A stretch of DNA of 30,655 bases from CAZIWJ01 sp964542855 (GTDB lineage Bacteria > Bacteroidota > Bacteroidia > Cytophagales > Cyclobacteriaceae), in NCBI GenBank assembly GCA_964542855.1, contig CAZIWJ010000008.1:1-30655 (forward strand). Reading direction: 5' to 3'. The notes below the pieces were generated by a model that was not told the origin of the DNA, ran no database searches, and worked only from the letters and a program-made list of their open reading frames with translations. The translations under genes and the position numbers were made by a program. The first letter of the stretch is position 1. Each line of letters starts with the position of its first letter. Shown here piece by piece: positions 7,575-16,960 of the stretch.

Positions 7575-10226
7575 ATGATGAAGATATTTACACAGGACCT
7601 GGAAATTATTACCCACTTGTATACCGGTCGTTTCGACCAACTGGTTGTAATCGGGAATATTTCGCGACTGGAAGGGCCGGCAGAAAGCTACGTGCACTAT
7701 GCAAGCTGGAAAACCTGGGAAGAAGCCAGTTGCTACATGCTGCCATCGTACACCCTTGTACTCCTCGATCATTTACCTGGCAGGGCCTGGTTACCCGATA
7801 ACCAACTGGTAATTGATTTTGGAAACAACCAGTTGCCCGGCAGCCGGTGGTACTACAAAAATAACCCCGACGGAAGCATGCGATGGATTCAGCCTGCCGC
7901 GTGCCGGAAACCATTATTTCTGGATACTTATAACAACTATACCTTCCGGGGTAAAATGTTCCGTAAGGGCGTTGAAGAAGCCGCCCGGCTAAATCAACTC
8001 CACCTGATTTTCAGCGGCTCCTTCCGGGTTACCTACACAGACGAACCGTTCTTTACCCGCGAAATTCCTAATCCAACCCAACTGGCTGTTTTCATGGGCA
8101 CCGTTGGCATCAATAAAAAACTGGTCATCAGTACCGGAGAAGGATCGTTCATTAAATACCCCCTCAGCGAGCGGGGAGCCGGGTTGCTGCACAACGAACA
8201 GCGAATACTGGAACTGCTTAACAGCCTGGATCCCGGCTTTAAATATCCCCGCCAAATAGCTCCCCTCGAGCAGGGGCTGTGGATTAGTGACGTAAAACCG
8301 GAAAAACCGGTTACTAATGTATTCGGCACCCCTCATTTTCAATTCCTCGGTAAGCTTTACCAGGAATCGGCCCAAACGGTCAGCTTTGCCGGCTGGCTGG
8401 GGAAAGAAAGAATTTATAAAAATCTGGCTTCTATATCCCAGCGTAAAAACCCGGATGAAAAGCTCCTGTTTGCCCGGCTTCAGCAGCGATTGCTTACCCT
8501 GTATTACAGCATTCCCGATGATGCAGCATTTTATACCGCCATTGGCCATAATGATTTTACCCCCTGGAATTCGTTTCTTTCCAGCGATGAATTGGCCGTT
8601 TACGACTGGGAACTGGCCCGGCCCGACTTACCCCTGTTGCACGACTTTTTCCACTTTCACCTGCAGGAAGGGGTAATGATAAAAGGGCAGGATTACCAGG
8701 ACATTCGGTTACAAATGCAAAAAATGCTTTCATCCGATCGGGGAAGTGAGCTGGTGCACGATTACGAAATCAACGGCAACCTGTACTTTGCCCTGTACTT
8801 ATTGCATACTGTAAGCTACTACCTGGGCGTATACAGCAGGCAGGATGAATTGCACCCGCAAGCACTGGCTATTCTGGAAACCTGGGAGCAGGCCATCGAA
8901 GATACCGTAGTTCGGCTGAACCAGCCCAACTGCCGGAAAGACTTTATCACCGACCTGTTCCAGTACCTGGCCGATCAGCCCTACGCCCTGCTCAAACTCA
9001 ACAGCAGGTCAATTCACGAGATGGACGAGCACAGTGACCTCGACCTGGTGGTGGAAAAGCAAAACAAGAACCAGATCATTGAGTTCATCCGGCACCACCT
9101 GTACGTCGACCACATTACTCTCATCCGGCAGCACCACGTATCCCTGCTCTACGTGTTCTTTAAAAATGGGGAATACCTGGAAATAGACCTCATTACTTCG
9201 CTGGAAAGGAAATCGATGAAGCTGAAGCCTACGGCAGAAGTGCTGCAATCGGTAACCGAAGATCATGAAGGGATTAAACGGTTGCAGGACCACCACACTT
9301 TTGAATACATTCTCCTTTTTTACCTGCTGAACCGGGCCGATATTCCGGAAAAGCACCAGCGTTTTTTCATGCAGAAAACCGAAGAGGAACGCATGGGCAT
9401 CCTTATTCACCTGGTGAAAAAGTACAACCTGGTGTATTTCCGGCTGCAGGATTTGTTAAGTTATCGTAAATCATTGCACCGGCAATTACGGAAAAACCTG
9501 TTGCTGCACGAGGATAACCACCGGGTACTTCGGGCAATCCGTTACCTGCATTACCTGGGCGATGTAGGCCGTAACCTGCTTAGCCGTCGGGGCATGATGA
9601 TTACTTTTACCGGCGTAGACGGGGCCGGTAAAACCACCGTTTTACAACACGTACAAACCATACTGGAAAAAAAATACCGCAGAAAGGTGGTCCTGCTTCG
9701 CCACCGGCCTTCATTGCTCCCAATCCTGAGTGCCTGGCGCTACGGCAAGCAGCAGGCCGAGCAACGGGCAGCCCATACACTTCCCCGGCAGGGCAGGCGC
9801 CAGAACCTGTTGAAATCGCTGCTCCGGTTTTCTTACTACTACCTCGACTACCTGCTGGGGCAGTGGTACATCAGCCTGAAATACCTAAGCCGAAACCAGA
9901 TTGTGTTGTACGACCGCTACTATTTCGATTTTATTGTAGACGGGCGCCGGTCGAGCATTGATTTACCGTACAACCTGACCCGCTTCCTGTACCGCTGGAT
10001 CAGGAAACCCGACGTGAATATATTCCTGCACGCCCCGGCCGAAATTATCCTGGCCCGAAAGCAGGAGTTATCGGAACAGGCCATTGAACAACTAACCAGC
10101 CGGTACAAGGTCCTGTTCAACGAGTTACAGGAAAAATACCCGGTTCATCATTACGGATCGCTGGAAAACACTAACCTGGACAACACCTTACAAACCATTG
10201 AACAAACCCTGACCCAGAAGTTATGA
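7575..10226 (+). CDS. Three-part fusion: APH-like kinase, nucleotidyltransferase-like and thymidylate-kinase-like domains
   Basis: This 883-residue soluble protein joins three catalytic-looking parts. Residues about 1-170 are not recognised. Residues about 180-440 resemble aminoglycoside/choline-type kinases: candidate ATP lysine Lys194 (SFIKYP), helix Glu208, catalytic loop GHNDFTPWN (His325, Asp327, Asn332) and metal-binding Asp344 (YDWE). Residues about 450-560 resemble a nucleotidyltransferase fold, with SDLDL (Asp488, Asp490) and a third acidic residue in LEIDL (Asp538). Residues about 675-883 are thymidylate-kinase-like: P-loop GVDGAGKTT (680-688) and DRY (780-782). An ordinary housekeeping dTMP kinase is about 210 residues, so this is not one. 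Given its location between the polymerase and acyltransferase genes, it probably phosphorylates and/or activates a sugar or other glycan substituent (inference). The substrate is unknown. Two ATG codons sit in tandem at the start, and its end overlaps the next gene by 4 bases. Confidence 0.8.
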   Translation: MMKIFTQDLEIITHLYTGRFDQLVVIGNISRLEGPAESYVHYASWKTWEEASCYMLPSYTLVLLDHLPGRAWLPDNQLVIDFGNNQLPGSRWYYKNNPDGSMRWIQPAACRKPLFLDTYNNYTFRGKMFRKGVEEAARLNQLHLIFSGSFRVTYTDEPFFTREIPNPTQLAVFMGTVGINKKLVISTGEGSFIKYPLSERGAGLLHNEQRILELLNSLDPGFKYPRQIAPLEQGLWISDVKPEKPVTNVFGTPHFQFLGKLYQESAQTVSFAGWLGKERIYKNLASISQRKNPDEKLLFARLQQRLLTLYYSIPDDAAFYTAIGHNDFTPWNSFLSSDELAVYDWELARPDLPLLHDFFHFHLQEGVMIKGQDYQDIRLQMQKMLSSDRGSELVHDYEINGNLYFALYLLHTVSYYLGVYSRQDELHPQALAILETWEQAIEDTVVRLNQPNCRKDFITDLFQYLADQPYALLKLNSRSIHEMDEHSDLDLVVEKQNKNQIIEFIRHHLYVDHITLIRQHHVSLLYVFFKNGEYLEIDLITSLERKSMKLKPTAEVLQSVTEDHEGIKRLQDHHTFEYILLFYLLNRADIPEKHQRFFMQKTEEERMGILIHLVKKYNLVYFRLQDLLSYRKSLHRQLRKNLLLHEDNHRVLRAIRYLHYLGDVGRNLLSRRGMMITFTGVDGAGKTTVLQHVQTILEKKYRRKVVLLRHRPSLLPILSAWRYGKQQAEQRAAHTLPRQGRRQNLLKSLLRFSYYYLDYLLGQWYISLKYLSRNQIVLYDRYYFDFIVDGRRSSIDLPYNLTRFLYRWIRKPDVNIFLHAPAEIILARKQELSEQAIEQLTSRYKVLFNELQEKYPVHHYGSLENTNLDNTLQTIEQTLTQKL

Positions 10227-10939
10227 AAGCACAGCTAGAACGACTCATTCAGCAGCGCAACCCAAATTTCCGGTTCTCGGATGAAATAACCCCGTTGTTG
10301 ATCCTGGAACTGATGCTTCAACGGCTAATTCCCCTGGCCCGAAGCCTCCGGCTGATTTTGAGGGGTAAATACTCTCCCTGGCTGTTCCTGGGTCGACGGG
10401 TTCACTTTACTGCGCCAGGCCGAATTTGCTTTGGGGCGTTTGTTCAGGTGGGCGATTACTGCCGGCTGAGTGGACTGGGCAAAAAAGGATTACATATTGG
10501 CCACCACTGCAATATAGGGGCATTCAGCAGCCTAATTGTTTCCACCTCTTACCAGGATCCGGGAGAAGGGATCATCCTGGAAGACCATGTAGGCTTAGGT
10601 GAATACGCCTACCTGGGCGGGGCCGGTGGGCTGCGCATTGGGCGGGGATGCATTATCGGGCAGTATTTCAGTTGCCACCCGGAGAACCACAATTTCCAGC
10701 AACCAGACGAAGAAATCCGTTTCCAGGGCACCTCCCGGAAAGGAATCAACATTGGGCCCGATTGCTGGATCGGGGCTAAAGTAACCGTACTCGACGGGGT
10801 AACCATCGGCAGGGGCTGCGTTATTGCTGCCGGATCGGTGGTTAACCGGTCTGTACCCGATTATGCCATCATTGCGGGCGTACCGGCCCGGGTAATTAAG
10901 TACCGTAAAGAACCGATTTATGAAAACAATATTAGCTAG
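10223..10939 (+). CDS. Left-handed beta-helix (hexapeptide) acyltransferase
   Basis: This 238-residue protein has repeated hexapeptide turns ([LIV]-G-x-x-x-x) from about residue 60 to 220, for example LHIGHHCNIGAFS, LRIGRGCIIGQYF, INIGPDCWIGAKV and VTIGRGCVIAAG. It ends with the GVPARVIKYR signature of the maltose/galactoside O-acetyltransferase (WbbJ-like) group. The probable catalytic histidines are in SCHPENHNF. It would O- or N-acylate a sugar of the repeat unit, most often with acetyl-CoA as donor. The first 50 residues are longer than in minimal family members. It overlaps the fusion-protein gene by 4 bases and the next glycosyltransferase gene by 20 bases. Confidence 0.88.
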   Translation: MKAQLERLIQQRNPNFRFSDEITPLLILELMLQRLIPLARSLRLILRGKYSPWLFLGRRVHFTAPGRICFGAFVQVGDYCRLSGLGKKGLHIGHHCNIGAFSSLIVSTSYQDPGEGIILEDHVGLGEYAYLGGAGGLRIGRGCIIGQYFSCHPENHNFQQPDEEIRFQGTSRKGINIGPDCWIGAKVTVLDGVTIGRGCVIAAGSVVNRSVPDYAIIAGVPARVIKYRKEPIYENNIS

Positions 10940-12224
10940 TGCTTATGCCGTAAACCCTTACAAGGGTTCGGAAGACGGAATGGGCTGGAATTTTATTCTC
11001 CAGGTTGCCCGTTATCAGCGGGTTATTGCCATTACCCGCAAAAATAATAAAGGGAAAATAACCCGCTACATGCTGGAAAACCCTAACCCACTGTACACCC
11101 GGATTACGTTCCTTTACTACGATTTACCGTATTACCTCCGGTTCTGGAAGAAGGGAGGAAGGGGTGCCATGTTGTATTACTGGATGTGGCAGCGGGGGTT
11201 GCCCGCCTTCATAAAAAAGCAAAACCTGGACTACGATGTGGTTCACAACCTGAATTTTCACAACGACTGGACCCCCAGCTTTTTGTGGAAAACCGGGAAA
11301 CCTTTTGTCTGGGGGCCGGTAGGTCACCATCCGCCCATTCCCGGGCAATACCTGGAACCGTACGGCAAGGCTGCCCGGAAAAATGATCGCCTGAAACTGG
11401 CACTGAAACAGTTTTTCAGAAAACACAGTCCCGGCTTACGGCACACCATAGAAAAAGCCGACCATATTTTTTGCATGAACACATCAGCCCGTGATGCCCT
11501 GCCGGTTCCCGCCTCCCGGTGCAGCGTTATGCCTTCGGTAGGTTCTGAACCGGTTACTACCGGCCATGCTTCCGATAAAGACCGGTTCCAGGTGCTATCG
11601 GTGGGCCGGTTTATTCCCCTGAAAGGATTCGACCTGACCATTGGTGCCTTCACCAGCTTCTTGCAGCGCCTGCCGGCTGCTGAACGGGCAAATGTGTCGC
11701 TGACCCTGGTTGGCGACGGCCCCGAGAAGCAACGAATTAACCGGTGGATACAAGAATCGGGTATGGCCCGGCATATCCGGGTAATCAACTGGATTAAGCG
11801 GGAAGAACTATGGCAGTACTACCGACAATCGGATGTATTCCTTTTCCCTTCGCACGAAGGTGCAGGAATGGTGGTTTCCGAAGCCTTATCGTGCGGGCTG
11901 CCCGTAGTTTGCCTGGATAACTCCGGCCCGGGCCAACTCATTAGCCCCGACTGCGGAATAGCCATTGCCCAAAAGGATTACGAGCAAACGGTAACCGCAA
12001 TGGGCAATGCCCTGAACCGAATATACCGAGACCAGTTGCTGCAAAAAAGGATGTCGGAAGCTGCAGTGATGCACCACCAATCCCGCCTGGCCTGGAACAA
12101 CAAGGGAGAAATATTGAGAAAAATTTACGAAAAGGTACACGGAGAAACGCAGGCTGAAATGGCTTTTCCCGATATGAAACAAAACCAGAATCGGGAAGCC
12201 GTCCCAAAACAGGAAAACGTGTAA
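10920..12224 (+). CDS. Glycosyltransferase, GT4-type
   Basis: This 434-residue GT-B glycosyltransferase has the N-terminal signature SAYAVNPYKGSEDGMGWNF, typical of a capsule-associated GT4 subgroup. That motif sits at the extreme N-terminus and fixes the start at 10920, even though it lies inside the last 20 bases of the upstream gene. The C-terminal half carries LSVGRFIPLKGFD, LVGDGPEK and the EX7E motif EGAGMVVSE (Glu313 and Glu321). The last 30 residues are polar and probably disordered. It is the last gene before a 95-base gap and the T9SS-associated genes. Donor and acceptor are unknown. Confidence 0.92.
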   Translation: MKTILASAYAVNPYKGSEDGMGWNFILQVARYQRVIAITRKNNKGKITRYMLENPNPLYTRITFLYYDLPYYLRFWKKGGRGAMLYYWMWQRGLPAFIKKQNLDYDVVHNLNFHNDWTPSFLWKTGKPFVWGPVGHHPPIPGQYLEPYGKAARKNDRLKLALKQFFRKHSPGLRHTIEKADHIFCMNTSARDALPVPASRCSVMPSVGSEPVTTGHASDKDRFQVLSVGRFIPLKGFDLTIGAFTSFLQRLPAAERANVSLTLVGDGPEKQRINRWIQESGMARHIRVINWIKREELWQYYRQSDVFLFPSHEGAGMVVSEALSCGLPVVCLDNSGPGQLISPDCGIAIAQKDYEQTVTAMGNALNRIYRDQLLQKRMSEAAVMHHQSRLAWNNKGEILRKIYEKVHGETQAEMAFPDMKQNQNREAVPKQENV

Positions 12225-12253
12225 AAACAGGGAATGCCGTAACTGCCTGTTTT
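12224..12253 (+). terminator. Weak hairpin after the first polysaccharide gene block
   Basis: AAAACAGG (12224-12231) pairs with CCTGTTTT (12246-12253) across a 14-base loop, so the T-run lies inside the 3' arm. It starts at the stop codon of the glycosyltransferase gene. It could attenuate transcription between the first polysaccharide block and the T9SS genes. The large loop makes it a weak candidate. Confidence 0.3.
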
Positions 12254-12274
12254 CAAACGGTTGGGCTGTGGCAC

Positions 12275-12286
12275 TGATTTCGCCCC
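12275..12286 (+). promoter_or_regulatory. Possible -7 promoter element before the adhesin-like gene
   Basis: TGATTTCG (12275-12282) differs from the Bacteroidota -7 consensus TAnnTTTG at two positions and runs into CCCC, 33 bases before the ATG. The same TTCGCCCC string occurs in the candidate promoter of dabB. No good -33 element was seen at the expected spacing. Confidence 0.2.
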
Positions 12287-12319
12287 TTTAATGGCACAAA
12301 CTATTTAAATTTTATTAAA

Positions 12320-15300
12320 ATGAGAAGAATATTACTACTTGCTTTTCTTCTTACTTCCAGCCTGAATCTTTTTGCTACGGGAGAAGCTTCTACTTATTTC
12401 AACATTTTTGTGCCGCCCAATAATAACCAGGTTCACCGCGATGTTTGCCTCATTGTAACGGCAATTAGCGACAGTACCTACTTCACCATCACCGATGATG
12501 ATGCCGACGGCGACAGCGACGATTCTAAATCGGGCATGCTCATGGCCGGGCAATCGTACATTTTATACATTCGCGAAAATGGAATAAACGACGATGCCCC
12601 GCACCCCGGGGAAGGCACCACCAAAAATGATGGCGATTACTTTATTGTTACGGCTTCTAACCTGGTCCTTTGTTCACAATCTACGAACTCCGACTGGCAG
12701 CACGACTGGGTTCCGGCAACCAACAAAAGCTCGAAAGGGAAAGAATTTATTGTGTTCTCCCCTCCTACTTCCTATTCGAACCGGGACCTGAACGTATTTG
12801 CTTACGAAAACGATACCCGCATTACGTTACGGAAAATTTCCACCGCTCCCCAATTGCGGTCGGGACTTACCAACGTGGACATTGAATCGCAGGAAGTGGT
12901 TTTCCAGCAAACCCTCAATGTAGGTGAAGACCTGATTTACTATTTCACCGAAGGCCGGGATGTATTGAAACCGGGAGAAACTTATGTACTGGAAGCGAAT
13001 AAAGAAGTTACCATGCAGTACGGGGCTCTGTACAAAAATGCCCGCGATGGTGGAGGATACGTTCCTTCATCGAATGGCTCTTCGGCCGGAAAGCAGTATT
13101 ACTTCCAGATTCCCTTCGACCGCGCCAGTGAGCAGGAACTCCGCATTGTATCGTGGGAAGATAATAACGAAGTTACCCTCTCCCAGTACGTAAACGGCAG
13201 TTGGCAAACCGTTACCACCTGGACCCTGGACCGGCTCGGCAGCGGCGACTGGGTAAACTACGCACAACTGAATCCCCGAAGTGTTTGCCGGGTGGAAGCT
13301 ACCGGTAAAGTGTCGGTTTTTGAAGCCAACTGGCTGGAAACCGGATCACCCGGAACTTCCGATATTGCCTCGATGGTATCATCCGAAGAAGGCAATACTG
13401 CGGGAACCGCTTTCCTGTGCTACATGGCCCCACCCGGAATTGAACGCAACGTGCGCAACCCGTTTACCGGTGAACTATACAATAAGGCTACTCACCTGTA
13501 CATTTTCAGCCGGGTTAACGCCGTAGTTACCGTAAAGGATGCCGGCACTAACGGCCAGAAAATTAACCGGACTTACAACATCGAGGCCGGCCGGTATGTA
13601 GACTCCTACCTCGACCTGCAGGAGTGGCAAAGTATTTATAACGGCGATGGCAACCCGGATTCAGGGCCGGAACGTCCGTACCTGCTAGTGGAATCGGACG
13701 AGCCGGTTTCGGTACTGAATACCAACTTTAATGATAACTGGATGGCCTACCTGGGTACTTCGCTTACCAAAGATTTTACCCTGGACTCGGAAGGGCAGAA
13801 TTATTCGGGAAGCCCCGGAGACACCGTGGAAGTGTTCACCAATATTAATATTTCGGAAAACCAGGTAGTAGAACAGGCTACCGCCGAAGTGGTGGTTAGC
13901 GACGGAGCCACCCTGACGGGAGCAACTTTTACCAATTTTACCACGGCCAGTACCGCGGAAGGCACAATACAGAACGAGCCGGGCAGCAACCTTTCCACGG
14001 TAGTTTTTAATGACCTGGGAACGTTAAACGCCAGCGACAGCATGGGGATTACTACAGAAGTATGGTTATCGGCCAATTATAAGGATAATAATCCCATTGA
14101 AACCGGAACGGTAGTAAGTATTTCCACCATTGTTTCGGGGAACGTTAACGGTGTTTTTCAGCAGGCACGCTTTACCGACGGCATTGTGAACAACACCGAC
14201 AGCACCGATAATCTGCTTTACTCCGGGCAACCCGGCCTCAACGTGGTTAGCCAGCCCGTAAACAGCTGGAGCAGCAGCTGGGGAGATTATAATAACGACG
14301 GATACGATGATTTACTGGTCTTCTCGAACGAGCCCGAACAACCCAACCGGTTGTACCAAAACAATGGCAACGGTTCTTTCACGGCCGTTACCAGTACCCT
14401 GATTTCTTCGCTTTCGGGCAGCTTTATTGCCGGGGCCTGGGGCGACTACGATAACGACGGCTGGCAGGACCTTTACCTGGCTACTAACCCCGACCAGGCC
14501 GATATACTTTTAAGAAATACCGGCGATGGTGATTTCGAGCAGGTTAATGATGCGGCCATCGGCGGAGAAAAAACCTACGCCCACCACGTGCAATGGGTAG
14601 ATATGGACCAGGACGGATATCTCGACCTGTTTGTAAGCGATTACATGCCAACCCGGTTCAGTAAGGCTTACCAAAACAATGGCGACGGTACCTTTACACT
14701 GGTTAACCGCCTGGCCGATAATGCGTACTCGGTAGCCTCCACCTGGGCAGATTACGATAACGATGGTGACCCGGACTTGTTCATTGTAAACGACAAGGGG
14801 GGCAATAACCTGCTGTACCGCAACAACGGGAACTTTACGTTTGAACGGGTAACCATTTCTGGAATGCAGACGGGTAACAATTCAACCGGGGCTGCCTGGG
14901 GCGATCTGAATAACGACGGGCTCATGGACCTGATGGTTGCTAATGCATCAAACCAGGCCAACGAAGTATACCTGAACAACGGAAACAATAGCTTTACCCC
15001 AATACTGGAAACCCGGCTGGAAGAGCTGGGTGGAAACTCCCACGGGGTACTGGTTGCCGACGTTAACGAAGACGGCTGGCAGGATATTTATTTTACCAAC
15101 GATCAGAACGAAGAAAAAGTCCTCTTAATAAACCAGCAGGGCAGTTCATTTGCCCTCAATACGCAGGAGGTGCTGATTTCAGCTACCGGTAATACCTTCG
15201 GGGCCACCAGGCACGATTACGATAACGACGGCGACCCCGATATTTTTGTCAGCACCCACAGTGAGGAAAACGATGCTTTCTTTTCACATAACGACCGGCA

Positions 15301-16936
15301 GGATAAATGGCTGGGCATCCGGTTAACCGGTACCCGGTCTAACGCTTCCGGGTACGGGGCGCGCATAGCCATAAAATCTACTATTAATGGATCGGCAGTA
15401 TGGCAATATCGCGATTACGGCCTAAGCGCTACTTCCGGGCAGTCGGCTCCGGTGTCCCTGTTTGGCATCGGTGACGCCACAGTGGTTGACTCGGTGCTGA
15501 TTAACTGGCCTTCCGGTTTCCGGCAGGTGCTTACGGGGGTGAATACCAACCAGTATTTAAACATTACTGAACCTAACAGCAGCGAAGTAACCGGTGTTGT
15601 TTTTAACGACAAAAACGGCAACTGCGTGCAGGATGCCGGTGAACAGCCCCTGCCCGGAATGAACGTTGCAGTCCGGGAAACCGGGGTAACGCTACTAACC
15701 AATAAACAAGGGCGTTACACGGCCGTACTGCCTACCGGTAATTTTACCCTCGAGGTGCTGCCTCAAGATAACTGGGCGTTCTCCTGCCAGTCTACAAAAA
15801 CGATTAACGTACCCGATTACGGGCAGGTAATTTCGGGGAATGGATTCGGGGTATCGGCTAACGTGGATCGCCCGGACCTTTCGGTTGAAATTGGCCATAC
15901 CGCTTTGCGTCGTGGGTTCAGTAATACCGGCGTTATCCGCTATCGGAATACCGGGGGCGGGCAGGCAACTGATGTTACTATTGAACTCACCGTTCCTGAA
16001 GGCATTACCCTGCTGAATGCCGGTGGCGACTGGATACGTAGCGGTTTGCATGAATACCGGTTTACGCTGGATACGCTGCCCGTTGGTGCAAACGGTATTA
16101 TAAACTTTCAGGATTCTGTTGGCCTGAGCCTAACGAATAACCAACTGGTTTCGTACCAGGCTAAAATTTTACTGGCAGAACAGGACATGAACACGACTGA
16201 TAACGTGTTTACACTGGAAGAAAACATTGTAGGAGCCGTAGACCCGAACGATATGCTGGTTAAAACCCTGAGCCGGGCACCGGAAAACCAGTTATACCGT
16301 GGAGAGGCCGTTCGTTATAAAATCCGCTTCCAGAATGTAGGTACCTGGTATGCTTCCCGGGTAGTGGTAAAAAGCCGGGTTCCGGAAGACCTGCGACTGG
16401 AAAGCCTGTCGGATGTAGTAACCAGCCACGAGGGGCAACTCAGAATTCTTCCTAATCGCACACTGGTGTGGACATTCGATGATATTATGCTACCCGACAG
16501 CACCACCAACGAACCGGCCAGCCACGGCTACATCAGCTTTACCCTCAGGGCATCGGGTAACCTGGAAGAAGGGACCGAAATCAGGAACCAGGCCAGCATC
16601 TACTTCGATTTTGAAGATCCGATCGTTACCAACATTACCCGGGTGCGGGTGATCAACCTGCCGGAAGACAACTTCTTTACCCCGCAGAAAAGGGAATCGA
16701 TGACGCTATATCCTAATCCGGCAGAGCCCGGACAGGCAATAAATGTTATGTGGGAAGACCCCACACAGCAAATAAAGCACGTGCTGGTTCAGGATGCCAC
16801 CGGAAGAACCCTGTACCGGGCCAGTAACCAGTACAGCCGGCAAATAGTGATTGAAGGCATGCCATCGGGGCTATATACCGTGCACGTGGTCGATAACCAC
16901 GATAAAGCCCACTACACGCGTTTGGTAGTGCCGTAA
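12320..16936 (+). CDS. Giant secreted adhesin-like protein: FG-GAP/VCBS propeller, ASPIC/UnbV, SdrB- and DUF11-like domains, type A T9SS signal
   Basis: This 1538-residue protein has a signal peptide, probably cleaved after Ala19, and is predicted to be exported by T9SS. The N-terminal 500 residues are beta-rich and resemble the IgGFc-binding-type N-terminal domain (moderate confidence). Seven calcium-binding FG-GAP/VCBS motifs of the form DxDxDGxxDL begin near residues 656, 709, 761, 811, 862, 914 and 966, a period of about 52 that suits a seven-bladed propeller. An ASPIC/UnbV-like domain follows (about 997-1085), then an SdrB-like Cna-type domain (VFNDKNGNCVQDAGE, about 1090-1170) and two DUF11-like beta-sandwich regions (about 1184-1440, the second opening with VDPNDMLVKTL). 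The end (1463-1538), starting LYPNP, is a type A T9SS sorting domain. The probable role is surface attachment or a matrix protein (inference). Confidence 0.88.
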   Translation: MRRILLLAFLLTSSLNLFATGEASTYFNIFVPPNNNQVHRDVCLIVTAISDSTYFTITDDDADGDSDDSKSGMLMAGQSYILYIRENGINDDAPHPGEGTTKNDGDYFIVTASNLVLCSQSTNSDWQHDWVPATNKSSKGKEFIVFSPPTSYSNRDLNVFAYENDTRITLRKISTAPQLRSGLTNVDIESQEVVFQQTLNVGEDLIYYFTEGRDVLKPGETYVLEANKEVTMQYGALYKNARDGGGYVPSSNGSSAGKQYYFQIPFDRASEQELRIVSWEDNNEVTLSQYVNGSWQTVTTWTLDRLGSGDWVNYAQLNPRSVCRVEATGKVSVFEANWLETGSPGTSDIASMVSSEEGNTAGTAFLCYMAPPGIERNVRNPFTGELYNKATHLYIFSRVNAVVTVKDAGTNGQKINRTYNIEAGRYVDSYLDLQEWQSIYNGDGNPDSGPERPYLLVESDEPVSVLNTNFNDNWMAYLGTSLTKDFTLDSEGQNYSGSPGDTVEVFTNINISENQVVEQATAEVVVSDGATLTGATFTNFTTASTAEGTIQNEPGSNLSTVVFNDLGTLNASDSMGITTEVWLSANYKDNNPIETGTVVSISTIVSGNVNGVFQQARFTDGIVNNTDSTDNLLYSGQPGLNVVSQPVNSWSSSWGDYNNDGYDDLLVFSNEPEQPNRLYQNNGNGSFTAVTSTLISSLSGSFIAGAWGDYDNDGWQDLYLATNPDQADILLRNTGDGDFEQVNDAAIGGEKTYAHHVQWVDMDQDGYLDLFVSDYMPTRFSKAYQNNGDGTFTLVNRLADNAYSVASTWADYDNDGDPDLFIVNDKGGNNLLYRNNGNFTFERVTISGMQTGNNSTGAAWGDLNNDGLMDLMVANASNQANEVYLNNGNNSFTPILETRLEELGGNSHGVLVADVNEDGWQDIYFTNDQNEEKVLLINQQGSSFALNTQEVLISATGNTFGATRHDYDNDGDPDIFVSTHSEENDAFFSHNDRQDKWLGIRLTGTRSNASGYGARIAIKSTINGSAVWQYRDYGLSATSGQSAPVSLFGIGDATVVDSVLINWPSGFRQVLTGVNTNQYLNITEPNSSEVTGVVFNDKNGNCVQDAGEQPLPGMNVAVRETGVTLLTNKQGRYTAVLPTGNFTLEVLPQDNWAFSCQSTKTINVPDYGQVISGNGFGVSANVDRPDLSVEIGHTALRRGFSNTGVIRYRNTGGGQATDVTIELTVPEGITLLNAGGDWIRSGLHEYRFTLDTLPVGANGIINFQDSVGLSLTNNQLVSYQAKILLAEQDMNTTDNVFTLEENIVGAVDPNDMLVKTLSRAPENQLYRGEAVRYKIRFQNVGTWYASRVVVKSRVPEDLRLESLSDVVTSHEGQLRILPNRTLVWTFDDIMLPDSTTNEPASHGYISFTLRASGNLEEGTEIRNQASIYFDFEDPIVTNITRVRVINLPEDNFFTPQKRESMTLYPNPAEPGQAINVMWEDPTQQIKHVLVQDATGRTLYRASNQYSRQIVIEGMPSGLYTVHVVDNHDKAHYTRLVVP

Positions 16937-16960
16937 CCAGGAATAAATGAAAGCAAAGGG

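Noticed and set aside
7989..8549. Minus-strand 186-residue frame and, similarly, 17261-17950
   Set aside because: Both are fully opposite strong plus-strand genes (fusion enzyme and NHL protein); the second simply mirrors the NHL repeats.
7575..10226. Housekeeping thymidylate kinase
   Set aside because: Only the last roughly 210 of 883 residues resemble that family, and the gene lies inside a glycan locus fused to two other catalytic-looking domains.
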